Below are positions 35,181 through 43,607 of a stretch of 64,000 bases of DNA, piece by piece. Position numbers and translations under genes: made by a program. The number at the start of each line of letters is the position of its first letter. The first letter of the stretch is position 1. The notes under the pieces are model-generated. The model was not told the origin of the DNA and ran no database searches. It was given only the letters and a program-made list of their open reading frames with translations. The DNA comes from an uncultured Clostridia bacterium (GTDB lineage: Bacteria; Bacillota; Clostridia; Oscillospirales; Acutalibacteraceae). The stretch is taken from assembly GCA_945787805.1 (NCBI GenBank), contig CALZID010000003.1:1-64000 (forward strand), read 5' to 3'.

Positions 35181-35214
35181 CACGGCAAGAGCATTTAAAG
35201 TTGCTCATGCCGTG
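35181..35214. terminator. Bidirectional terminator between AKR and U32 genes
   Basis: CACGGCAAGAGCA pairs with TGCTCATGCCGTG (one bulge), with A-run on the left and T-run on the right. Confidence 0.8.
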
Positions 35215-35219
35215 TCTTT

Positions 35220-36446
35220 TTATTTTCCTTTTCTTAAAAGCGTACCTGCGGGGAACACCAAATCACTTTTGATTTTAACAGTCATCATAGGGTGCGGTGC
35301 ATTTTCTATCTCTTTGTCATCACCATCAAAAAGCTCATTCGCCGTGAAAACAACGGGCTTTTCACCGGGCATAAGAGCATCGAGCTCGTCGCCGCGGGAA
35401 AACTTGTTTCTCTGTTCGGCAATAATAAATCCGTCACGGCACTCTCTAACAACCGCCATAACATCATAATGGCGTTTATATCCACCCTCAAAACTGATGT
35501 TGGCGTCCTCGTCCGGCGCATTATAATAAAATCCCGTACAATATTCACGGTAACTGACTTTATAGCATTCGTCAACAATCCACTGGGGCGTTTTAAAGTT
35601 ATCCGACGGATTTTTAAGATATTCGTCAATAGCCATTCTGTAAGCGTTTGTGATAACTGCCGCATAATAAGCGGATTTCGCTCTGCCTTCGATTTTAAAG
35701 CTTGAAATACCCGCATTCACAAGGTCGGGGATATGCTCAATCATACACATATCCTTTGAGTTGAGAATATATGTGCCTTCTTTTGAATCTTGGATAGGAA
35801 AATACATTCCGTCACGCTTAACTTCCATAATAGCATATTCCCAACGGCAGGGCTGAGCGCACTCGCCACGGTTTGCGTCACGGTTTACAAGATAGTTTGA
35901 AAGTAAGCATCTGCCTGAGAATGATACGCACATAGCACCGTGGACAAAGCACTCAATTTCAAGGTCTTTGGACACTTTTGCACGAATTTCCGCAATTTCT
36001 GTTAATGATAATTCTCTTGCGGTAACAACACGGGAAGCTCCCATATTATAAAATTCATTTGCGGTAACATAATTTACAATTCCCGCTTGTGTTGAAATGT
36101 GAACGGGCACATTGGGCGCATATCTTTTGCAAAGAGAAAGCACGCCGATATCGGCAACAATGAATGCGTCAACACCGATATAAGCCCACTTTTCAAGGTA
36201 TTCGGGCAATTTTAAAATTTCGTCATTGCGAGCTAAGGTGTTGCAAGTGAGATAAACTTGAACACCTTTTGCATGACAAAGCTCTACGGCTTCTTTTAAC
36301 TGTTCAAAATTGAAATTCTGCGGTGCGGCTCTCATTCCGAAAGCGTCGCCGCCGAGATATACGGCGTCCGCACCGAACATCAGTGCCGATTCAAGTCTTT
36401 CACGGTCACCGGCGGGTGCCAATAATTCGGGTATAATCATATTCAT
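35220..36446 (-). CDS. U32 family protein (TrhP-like, tRNA hydroxylation)
   Basis: A 408-aa member of peptidase family U32: PELLAPAGDRERLESALMFG at the start, the signature ECFVHGAMCVSFSGRC and CAQPCRWEY supplying cysteines for an Fe-S cluster. Members linked to mltG in Firmicutes (YrrO, TrhP) make 5-hydroxyuridine at the tRNA wobble position. The ATG overlaps the stop of mltG by four bases, and this mltG-U32 pairing is also known in Bacillus. Last gene of the operon starting at about 41.3 kb. Confidence 0.87.
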   Translation of the reverse strand: MNMIIPELLAPAGDRERLESALMFGADAVYLGGDAFGMRAAPQNFNFEQLKEAVELCHAKGVQVYLTCNTLARNDEILKLPEYLEKWAYIGVDAFIVADIGVLSLCKRYAPNVPVHISTQAGIVNYVTANEFYNMGASRVVTARELSLTEIAEIRAKVSKDLEIECFVHGAMCVSFSGRCLLSNYLVNRDANRGECAQPCRWEYAIMEVKRDGMYFPIQDSKEGTYILNSKDMCMIEHIPDLVNAGISSFKIEGRAKSAYYAAVITNAYRMAIDEYLKNPSDNFKTPQWIVDECYKVSYREYCTGFYYNAPDEDANISFEGGYKRHYDVMAVVRECRDGFIIAEQRNKFSRGDELDALMPGEKPVVFTANELFDGDDKEIENAPHPMMTVKIKSDLVFPAGTLLRKGK

Positions 36447-37945
36447 TCTTCCTGTGCATTTACTTTTTCAATTGCTCGTTTGTTGGCATTGTGCTCTTCA
36501 AGAGTTGCGGACATATAAATCTTTTTATTCTTATCGTGGGCGAAGAAATAATATTGTGTAGTATCAGGGTTAAGCGCTGCTTCGATAGCTGCCGCACCCG
36601 GATTACAGATAGCACCTGCCGGTAGTCCGGCTTTTTCGTATGTGCTGTATGCAAGAATATAAGAATTGATTTTTGACGGAGAAGTTATTCTCTGCGAAAT
36701 GGTATTTGTAACATAATCTTTTGTTGAATCACAGTCAAGTGTGGGGTAAAGCCCCGAACGGTTAAGTCTGTTGTGAAGAACAGATGAAATCAATTTGAAT
36801 TGGTCTTGATTTGCACCTTCTTTTTCAACGATTGATGCAAGCCTGATAATTTCGTCAGTAGACATGCCGAGAGCCTGCGCTTTTTTCTCATATTCTTCTG
36901 TCCAACGCTTTTGGAATGTGTCAAGGAATTCACGGATAACCGCACCGGGAGTAGCTCCTTGTTCAAATTCATAAGTAGCAGGATAAAAATAACCTTCAAG
37001 AGCGTGATATCGCTCTTCTTTATTGTCGATTTTTGCGATGAAATCATATTCATCACTGAAATCAATTTCGTCAACAACCTTATAAAGCGAAGATGAAGAG
37101 CATATATCGTTTTTTTCCAATCGGTTAAATATTTGGTCTATTGTATAGCCTTCAGGGATAGTAACACTGATAATTTTTCCGCGTTGAACACTTGTTTTAA
37201 AGCGTGAAATCATTTTTTCAACACCCATATCGGGAGTGAAATAATAAATTCCGGGCAAATAGTTGTCGTCGGTATATCCCATTGCTTTAATGAAGAAGTT
37301 ACAGAAAACAGTGTTTTTGATGAGCCCCGCCTTATCAAGTGCACGAATAGCGGTAAAGGTGTCTGCATCGTTCGGCAGAGTAACTTCAATAATTTTTTCA
37401 CTGTCACGGTTGATTGCAAGCACATCGTTCACACAGCTTAAAATTATTGAAGAGCCGATAATTGCGACAAGAATACAAATGCAGAAAACAATAAGTGTTT
37501 TTCTGTTGTTTTTCAAAGCAGTTATATTTATTGAATTTTTGCGTTTTTTCTTGCCGTTTGACTTTTGCTTTTTGGGAGAAGTAGAATCGCTGTAAACTTT
37601 TTTCCGTGCAGAAGTCTTTATTGAGTTAAGCTTTGAGTTTAAACCGGGCTTTTTGGTGTTGTTTCTTTTTTCAACAACCGGTTGACTTCGTCTTACGGGC
37701 TTACTGAATTCCATTGTTTCATATTTCTTTAAAAGCTCCAGTTCACTCTCTTCTTCAAATGACTTCATAAGCTCAAAATCCGTTGATGATTTAATTGTAT
37801 TTTTCTTTGAGATATCAATGTCATATTCGGGCTTTCTTGAAGGCGCAGTCTTTCTCTGCGGCTTATTGCCGAGAGCGTCGCCCGCATATTTACTTGAAAG
37901 GTCGTCATAAGAACTGTCGGAAAATCCGTTCGTATATTTATTCAT
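36443..37945 (-). CDS. mltG: Endolytic transglycosylase MltG
   Basis: A 500-aa protein: a cytoplasmic, Lys/Ser-rich N-terminal part of about 145 residues, one membrane helix (TLIVFCICILVAIIGSSIIL), then a LysM-like subdomain and the YceG lyase domain. The catalytic glutamate is Glu374 in LASIVEKEGA, and the ending NPGAAAIEAALNPDTTQYYFF is typical. It terminates glycan strand elongation. The long N-terminal extension is more than in E. coli MltG. ATGA overlaps join it to the folate gene upstream and the U32 gene downstream. Confidence 0.92.
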   Translation of the reverse strand: MNKYTNGFSDSSYDDLSSKYAGDALGNKPQRKTAPSRKPEYDIDISKKNTIKSSTDFELMKSFEEESELELLKKYETMEFSKPVRRSQPVVEKRNNTKKPGLNSKLNSIKTSARKKVYSDSTSPKKQKSNGKKKRKNSINITALKNNRKTLIVFCICILVAIIGSSIILSCVNDVLAINRDSEKIIEVTLPNDADTFTAIRALDKAGLIKNTVFCNFFIKAMGYTDDNYLPGIYYFTPDMGVEKMISRFKTSVQRGKIISVTIPEGYTIDQIFNRLEKNDICSSSSLYKVVDEIDFSDEYDFIAKIDNKEERYHALEGYFYPATYEFEQGATPGAVIREFLDTFQKRWTEEYEKKAQALGMSTDEIIRLASIVEKEGANQDQFKLISSVLHNRLNRSGLYPTLDCDSTKDYVTNTISQRITSPSKINSYILAYSTYEKAGLPAGAICNPGAAAIEAALNPDTTQYYFFAHDKNKKIYMSATLEEHNANKRAIEKVNAQEE

Positions 37946-38496
37946 CGGATTACCTCCTTATCTGTAACAATAATGTTGATTTTCATATCAAATTCATCGG
38001 TGGGAATTTCACTTCTAATCATCTCGCTATAGCAAGGTGAAATGCTCACACCGTCAAAGCTGTTTAAAAATCTGTCATAATATCCCTTGCCGTATCCGAT
38101 ACGGTTTTTATTTTTATTGGCGGAAAGACAGGGCACAATCACCAAATCGTTTTGATGGGGAATATACTTTTCACAAGTAGATATTGGCTCTGAAATATTA
38201 TACATTCCAAGTTGCAAATCTCTTTCATTTTCAACTTTTAAAAATTCCATATTCCCGTTTCGGTCTGTGCAAAGGGGATAAAAAACTTTTTTATTTTGAA
38301 GTCGGCAGCAATGAACAATCAGACCTGTGTCAAACTCAAATTCAGTTGACGAAAATACGAGCACTTGCTCGGCATTTTTAAAAGCATCTGTTTCGATTAT
38401 CTTTTTGCTGATTTCTTTGTCATATATTGCCTTTTTTTCTTTTGCTATTTCTTTTCGCTTCAATAAAAGCTCTTTTCGTAAGGTATTTTTATCCAT
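37942..38496 (-). CDS. 5-formyltetrahydrofolate cyclo-ligase
   Basis: A 184-aa enzyme that converts 5-formyl-THF to 5,10-methenyl-THF with ATP. Family marks: basic N-terminus with LRKELLLKRKEIAKEK, FSSTEFEFDTGLI and the phosphate-binding RIGYGKGYYDRFL. ATG 38496 is chosen since homology begins at MDKNTLRKE; the frame stays open to 38532 inside the DJ-1 gene, which it overlaps by eight bases. Within a tight minus-strand operon. Confidence 0.9.
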   Translation of the reverse strand: MDKNTLRKELLLKRKEIAKEKKAIYDKEISKKIIETDAFKNAEQVLVFSSTEFEFDTGLIVHCCRLQNKKVFYPLCTDRNGNMEFLKVENERDLQLGMYNISEPISTCEKYIPHQNDLVIVPCLSANKNKNRIGYGKGYYDRFLNSFDGVSISPCYSEMIRSEIPTDEFDMKINIIVTDKEVIR

Positions 38497-39037
38497 TATA
38501 AATCTGTAAAGCTGCTCTGATTTTTTGAGCATTTTCTTTTGATGTGAGAACTTCTGCTATTTGCAAGCCGAACTCAACGGCACTGCCCATGCCTTTTGCC
38601 GTGATGATATTGCCGTCACGCACAACAAAATCCTTTGAAACATTTGCGCCGAAAAGCTCTTCTTCAAATCCGGGAAAACAAGTGGCATTTTTACCGTTTA
38701 AAAGCCCCTTGTGACCGAGAATTGACGGCGCCGCACAAATAGCGCAGATGAGCTTATTATTCTCTTTTGCCCGGTCGATAGCTTTTTGTACAATTTCGCT
38801 CTTTTCGAGATTGAGTGTACCGGGCATTCCGCCGGGCAGAACAATTGCTTCAACTCTTTCATCAAGAACCAAATTCTTTTCAGAAATATCGCAAGCAACG
38901 GGAATTTGATGTGAACCCACAATGAAATCTTCACCCACACCAACAGTTAAAACATCCAATTCTGCTCTGCGCAAAACATCAACAACTGCCAGTGCTTCAA
39001 TTTCTTCAAATCCGTTTGCCAAAAACACATAAATCAT
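38489..39037 (-). CDS. DJ-1/PfpI family protein
   Basis: A 182-aa DJ-1 (ThiJ/YajL-like) protein with the nucleophile elbow cysteine in ICAICAAPSILG and the start IYVFLANGFEEIEALAVVDVLRRA. The family contains chaperones, glyoxalases and deglycases; activity is not predictable. ATG 39037 has TTGGAGTG upstream and lies five bases after the GNAT stop; a longer frame to 39073 lies inside the GNAT gene. Confidence 0.88.
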   Translation of the reverse strand: MIYVFLANGFEEIEALAVVDVLRRAELDVLTVGVGEDFIVGSHQIPVACDISEKNLVLDERVEAIVLPGGMPGTLNLEKSEIVQKAIDRAKENNKLICAICAAPSILGHKGLLNGKNATCFPGFEEELFGANVSKDFVVRDGNIITAKGMGSAVEFGLQIAEVLTSKENAQKIRAALQIYNG

Positions 39038-39042
39038 ATTTG

Positions 39043-39762
39043 TCACTCCAATGTGATGCCCACATAGCAGCACATTTTTTCAAAAATTTCATTTTCTGTT
39101 CTAATCATGGCAGGGTGCTCATCTTCACCAAAGTCTATATCGCCCTGAATGATTGTTCCGTTCTTCTTATACTCTTTCGGAATATTCTTAAACTCACATT
39201 TCGCATTTCGAATTGTTATGCTGTCATCATCAAAAACCAAACCAAAATCGACAATATGACCGCCATAATGAATACAAGAATTTTTCCAATGTTCAATTAT
39301 TTTGTTTGAGAAACTTAATTCGCAATCAAAATTGATTTTATCTTTAATTTCGGGTGTTGTACCGTCAAATACAAAGCTTCTTCTCTTGCCGAAATCCTTA
39401 AAACCGCATTTTTTATAATAATCAAAAAGACTTTTTTCGGCGGGCACAAGAAAAAGAAAATCAAAGCCCTGCTCCTTGCATAAATCATAAGAATAATCCA
39501 ACAAGGTTTTCATATAACCTTTGCCGCGCTGTGCATAATCGGTCATTGCACAATAAACACATTTGCCCTTGTATTCACCGATTTTGCAATCCAAAAGGAA
39601 AAGTGAAGACGCAATTTTACCGTCAACACGAATGACGGGGGTGATTGTGTCACCGAAAATATTATCAAAGAAGTATTCAGTTATTTCTTCATCCTCAAGA
39701 AAAACGCTTTGCCAAAGCCGTGATAATGCTTTTCTGTCGGAAAAACCTGCAAAATCAATCAT
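39043..39762 (-). CDS. GNAT family acetyltransferase
   Basis: A 239-aa protein with an N-terminal GNAT domain: YCAMTDYAQRGKGYMKTLLDYSYDLC is the acetyl-CoA-binding motif A, and FLVPAEKSLFDYYKKCGF follows. The last 90 residues are a second, unassigned domain as in Eis-like two-domain GNATs. Substrate unknown. It starts two bases after the DUF2156 gene. Confidence 0.8.
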   Translation of the reverse strand: MIDFAGFSDRKALSRLWQSVFLEDEEITEYFFDNIFGDTITPVIRVDGKIASSLFLLDCKIGEYKGKCVYCAMTDYAQRGKGYMKTLLDYSYDLCKEQGFDFLFLVPAEKSLFDYYKKCGFKDFGKRRSFVFDGTTPEIKDKINFDCELSFSNKIIEHWKNSCIHYGGHIVDFGLVFDDDSITIRNAKCEFKNIPKEYKKNGTIIQGDIDFGEDEHPAMIRTENEIFEKMCCYVGITLE

Positions 39763-39764
39763 AA

Positions 39765-40649
39765 CTAACCCTTAAATACAGCCGAATATTTTATCACAAG
39801 TCTGTGTGGATGATAAGACAGCTTTGCCCGTCTTAACCCTTCACTGCCCGTATCGTCTTCACGGTTAATAAACTCATATCTGTCTTTAAGCTGATGGGCG
39901 AGCTCTCGGTTTATCATTTGATACGCACCGCGAATATTGCCGTAAGCCTTTTCAACATGAGTACAGAAGGTATTGTCATTTAACCTTTCACCGAATGTGA
40001 ACGCCACAATTTCATTTTCAACAGTGAGAATTCCGCCTTCAAAATCAAGGTCAAAAAAGTTTTTGAGCGCCTTTTTGATGGCTCTGTGTTCTTCACCGAT
40101 TTCTTCGGGATTTTTCTCACGGTTTAACTTTTCCCAATGCTCATTTAATAACTCACACTGATGAATGTTTTCTCTGGTAATCGGCTCATATTTCCAGTCG
40201 AATGTCTTTTCGAAATAAGAAATATGATTTTTTTTGCTGTGAAATTTTCTGCCTGTAAGGCTTGCTAATTCTTCGGTTTTATAAACATAATCAAAATAGT
40301 CACGGTTTTCGCTTATTTCAAACCGATTAGGAAACAGATTGTTTAATTCATCTTTCTCTTTTTCGGTCATACCGAAGAAAACAAGAGTAACACCTATTTT
40401 CTTTGAATAATCAATTAGTCTTTCTATTGTGGCTTTTTTGTCACCACTGCCAATCGGATAACAAAACACAGGCTCATCGGTAAAATCTGCAGAAACGAAA
40501 TTTCCGTTATCATTATAAATTTTGTTGTCATAAATATCCGACCACATATAAACATTACCGAAACAATATTCACAACAGTCAGTCTGACCGAAGTCAAAAG
40601 CCTTTTGCACCCATTCTTTGTCTTTTAAAGTCGGGGAGTGAAACTCCAT
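39765..40649 (-). CDS. DUF2156 family protein (GNAT-like, LPG synthetase C-terminal type)
   Basis: A 294-aa soluble protein of the DUF2156 family, related to the C-terminal domain of lysyl-phosphatidylglycerol synthases but without the membrane part. Recognisable parts are DFGQTDCCEYCFGNVYMW near the start, TGRKFHSKKNHISYF, and INREDDTGSEGLRRAKLSYHP at the end. Function unknown. The ATG overlaps the stop of the kinase gene (TAATG). Confidence 0.82.
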   Translation of the reverse strand: MEFHSPTLKDKEWVQKAFDFGQTDCCEYCFGNVYMWSDIYDNKIYNDNGNFVSADFTDEPVFCYPIGSGDKKATIERLIDYSKKIGVTLVFFGMTEKEKDELNNLFPNRFEISENRDYFDYVYKTEELASLTGRKFHSKKNHISYFEKTFDWKYEPITRENIHQCELLNEHWEKLNREKNPEEIGEEHRAIKKALKNFFDLDFEGGILTVENEIVAFTFGERLNDNTFCTHVEKAYGNIRGAYQMINRELAHQLKDRYEFINREDDTGSEGLRRAKLSYHPHRLVIKYSAVFKG

Positions 40650-41314
40650 TATAAAATCTCCTTAACGATATTGAAAATCTTTTCACCAATTACATCAATG
40701 GGCAACGGCTTATCACCGTCGAAGCATTTAACAATATTCCAGTTAAAGCGGTCAGCGGCATAAAGCGCTGCTTCACGGCACGATTTAAGATAGTCAACAT
40801 TTGCTTCGTGAACATCTTTTTTTGCTTCTTCACCCTCATATCGCTTTGACATAAGCTTTTGCGAAATATCAACATCCATATCAAGATAAATAACTGCGTC
40901 GGGTGCGGGAATTTCCATCAATTCATATTCTGTGCTAAATAACCAGTCAAGATATTTGTCCCATTCAGATTTCGGCAATTTAACCGTTTGATGTACAGCA
41001 TTTGATGTGGTATAACGGTCCGCTAAAATAAGTGTACCGTTTTTATAATCATCACCCCAAATGTTTTTAAAACTTGCATATCTGTCAACCGCATAGAAAA
41101 GCGATGCGGAATAAATGTTGACATCCTGCGGATTACTGCCGAATTCACCGCCCAGATACATTTTAACCAAAGTGCTTGATTTATTGTCATAGTCAGGCAA
41201 TTTAATTTGTCTGAGTTTAATATTATTGTCAATAAGTTTCTGTTTTAAAAGCTCAACCTGAGTGGATTTACCGCTTCCGTCAAGACCTTCAATAACAATC
41301 ATTTTTCTGTTCAT
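40649..41314 (-). CDS. Thymidylate kinase-like deoxynucleotide kinase
   Basis: A 221-aa P-loop kinase with IEGLDGSGKSTQ and the DRY motif region LADRYTTSN, as in dTMP kinases. A lid-like basic segment (QKLMSKRYEGEEAKKD) is present. It is divergent from the ThyX-like gene, which supports a thymidylate function. ATG 41314 is chosen, 11 bases after GGTGG; GTG 41329 is the alternative. First gene of the operon running down to the U32 gene. Confidence 0.82.
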   Translation of the reverse strand: MNRKMIVIEGLDGSGKSTQVELLKQKLIDNNIKLRQIKLPDYDNKSSTLVKMYLGGEFGSNPQDVNIYSASLFYAVDRYASFKNIWGDDYKNGTLILADRYTTSNAVHQTVKLPKSEWDKYLDWLFSTEYELMEIPAPDAVIYLDMDVDISQKLMSKRYEGEEAKKDVHEANVDYLKSCREAALYAADRFNWNIVKCFDGDKPLPIDVIGEKIFNIVKEIL

Positions 41315-41433
41315 AGCACAGTTTTCCACCTTACATAATTATACAGATAACATTATAGCAAACAATTTTCCTTTTTACAACAAAATCCACATATTTTTTG
41401 TGAAGATTTTTAATGTTTAATATTTAACTATTG

Positions 41434-41462
41434 TTGCATAGTAAATTCTTTTATGATACAAT
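41434..41462 (+). promoter_or_regulatory. Promoter of the ThyX-like gene
   Basis: TTGCAT (41434-41439) and TACAAT (41457-41462) are 17 bp apart, upstream of ATG 41501. Confidence 0.6.
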
Positions 41463-41500
41463 ATTTACAGTTTAATTTACAGATATATGGGGGAACGACA

Positions 41501-42874
41501 ATGAGTTACGATTATAACAAAAGCCAAGCACTCATTATCGGTATGACTGATACTGACGAAAAAGTTACTGCGGCAGCAGGCAGAGTGTCAACACAAGAAG
41601 GCACGGCGCTTTCTATTTGGGACAAATCTCAGGACAAAGAAAAAAACGCAAACCTTATCGGAAAGGTTACTGCTTCGGGGCATACAAGCACCGTGGAACA
41701 CACATATTTTCAGCTTGCTTTTCAAAATGTAACTGCTGTTGTTGAACAATTTATCATTGAATTCAGACTTGCATCATATACGGTTAAGTCAAGAAGATAT
41801 GTAAATTTCAGCGATGCGGGTTTCTATGTGCCCGAATTCAATAACGAAGAAATCACTAAGAGCTATAAAGAGCATATGGGCAAAATGTTCGCACTCTATG
41901 ATGAGCTTTGCGCAAACGGAGTGCTTCGTGAAGACGCCCGTTTTGTTCTTCCCTATTGTCTTTACAGTAATTTCTTCTGCTCTGTAAACGGCAGAGAGTT
42001 TTTGCACATGCTCGACGCTATGATTTACGGCCGCGGTGCAAAATATCCCGAAATCAAAGCATTGGGATTACAGCTTGTTGAACAGGCGAAAGAAAAAGCA
42101 CCGGGAATTATGTCAAGCTTCAAAGAAAAGACAATTTGTGAAGACGGTCCCGATTTATCATTTGTTGATGTAAAACCGGAGCACACAAAAACACCCGTTG
42201 AACTTTTAAGTGCAACGCCAAATGCCGCAAAGTCAATTGCACGAAACGCTTTGATTTTCGATAAAAACTGTACAACCGCACAAGCGGAAGAAATTATAAA
42301 AGATACTGCAACTACCGAAAAAATCGTTGAAGCAGTTGTGAAATGCAAAAGACCGAGAGCGCTTGAATGTGCAAATTATACATTCCGTTTTAATAATGTA
42401 TCGCTTTCTTGTATCACTCACTTTGCCCGTCACAGAATTCAGTCAATTGAAATCCCCGAGCTTATTAAAACAGACAGATTAAGTCATATTATTCCACCCG
42501 TGCTTTTAGACAAGCCTGAACTCTTAGAAAAATACAAACAGGCATTTGTCGATACCGACAGTGAGTACAAACGGTTAAAAGAAATGGGTGTTCCCGAAGA
42601 ATTGTTGGTATATTATCAGCTTTCGGGTAATACACTTGATATTGTAACAACCATGAATGCAAGACAGCTTCTCTTATTTATGAAACTTCGTTCCTGCACT
42701 CGTGCTCAGTGGGAAATTCAAGAATATGCTGTTGAAGCGCTTAAAATTCTTCGCAAAGCAGAGCCGTCAGTGTTCAAATTCTACGGCCCGAGCTGCTTTG
42801 TCGGCGCTTGTCCCGAAGGCAGAATGACTTGTGGCAGAGCAGTAGAAATCAAAGAGCGTTTCAAGGCCTTATAA
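41501..42874 (+). CDS. Two-domain ThyX-like (FAD-dependent thymidylate synthase family) protein
   Basis: A 457-aa protein, about twice the length of normal ThyX. The N-terminal half has GHTSTVEHTYFQLAF and EFRLASYTVKSRRYVNF, where the ThyX motif RHRx7S is reduced to EFRx7S (Glu87-Phe88-Arg89...Ser97). The C-terminal half has ARHRIQSIEIPE (RHR 310-312, but Glu320 in the Ser position) and the usual C-terminal MNARQLLLFMKLRSC and AQWEIQ. Neither half has the intact motif. Whether the pair still makes dTMP is unclear. A dTMP kinase-like gene is divergent. ATG 41501 with GGGGGA upstream is chosen. Confidence 0.75.
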   Translation: MSYDYNKSQALIIGMTDTDEKVTAAAGRVSTQEGTALSIWDKSQDKEKNANLIGKVTASGHTSTVEHTYFQLAFQNVTAVVEQFIIEFRLASYTVKSRRYVNFSDAGFYVPEFNNEEITKSYKEHMGKMFALYDELCANGVLREDARFVLPYCLYSNFFCSVNGREFLHMLDAMIYGRGAKYPEIKALGLQLVEQAKEKAPGIMSSFKEKTICEDGPDLSFVDVKPEHTKTPVELLSATPNAAKSIARNALIFDKNCTTAQAEEIIKDTATTEKIVEAVVKCKRPRALECANYTFRFNNVSLSCITHFARHRIQSIEIPELIKTDRLSHIIPPVLLDKPELLEKYKQAFVDTDSEYKRLKEMGVPEELLVYYQLSGNTLDIVTTMNARQLLLFMKLRSCTRAQWEIQEYAVEALKILRKAEPSVFKFYGPSCFVGACPEGRMTCGRAVEIKERFKAL

Positions 42875-42885
42875 TCAAGATTTAT

Positions 42886-43596
42886 ATGAAAAAAAGCAGA
42901 AAAAACAACAGAAAATCCTTTCTTTTTCCGATAGTTGCATTGTTTTCGCTGACATTTTGTTCGGTGTTGGCGCTTTTGCTGGTGGGCGGTGAAGAAACCG
43001 TTTACTATTTGCAACAGTTAAACTTCGTACCCAACAAAAAAACAGTGTGCATTGACCCCGGTCACGGTGGAGATGACCCGGGCGCTTTGGGAAAAAGCAG
43101 AAAAGAAAAAGACGATAATCTTCGTCTTTCTCTTATCGTGCGAGACATACTCACAGACAGGGGATATACTGTTGTAATGACTCGAGATACCGACAGTGCT
43201 CTCTCTTTGTCTGAACGATGCAAAATCGCAAACAAGGAGAGAGCATCACTTTTTGTTGCTATACATAGAAACAGCAGCACGGGTAACGGCAAAGGAATGG
43301 AATTGTGGGTGCATTCAAGTCATCCCACCGACGATACGCTTCTTGCCGAAAACATAATGGAAAATCTTCGTATTGTGGGATTTTCGGCGGACAGGGGTAT
43401 AAATTTCGGTTATCGTGAAGGTGCAGACAAGAATTATCATGTAAATCGAAATACAAAAATGCCGTCGTGTCTTTTAGAAGTGGGATTTATCACAAGTGAC
43501 GAAGATAATAAGGACTTTGACGAAAAAATAAATGAATATGCAAAAGCCATTGCAGACGGAATTGAGCAAACGCTGTTAGAAATGAACGGAGAATAG
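42886..43596 (+). CDS. N-acetylmuramoyl-L-alanine amidase (Amidase_3)
   Basis: A 236-aa exported cell-wall hydrolase: a basic start and one hydrophobic signal-anchor (FLFPIVALFSLTFCSVLALLLV), then an Amidase_3 domain. Zinc ligands are His in DPGHGG, Glu in the DNLRLSL region and His in VAIHRNSS; the catalytic Glu is in LLEVGFIT. It lacks SPOR or SH3 binding domains. ATG 42886 is chosen; a longer frame overlaps the ThyX-like gene. Its Shine-Dalgarno is weak, so expression may depend on coupling. Confidence 0.9.
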   Translation: MKKSRKNNRKSFLFPIVALFSLTFCSVLALLLVGGEETVYYLQQLNFVPNKKTVCIDPGHGGDDPGALGKSRKEKDDNLRLSLIVRDILTDRGYTVVMTRDTDSALSLSERCKIANKERASLFVAIHRNSSTGNGKGMELWVHSSHPTDDTLLAENIMENLRIVGFSADRGINFGYREGADKNYHVNRNTKMPSCLLEVGFITSDEDNKDFDEKINEYAKAIADGIEQTLLEMNGE

Positions 43597-43607
43597 GATT
43601 AAGGATT

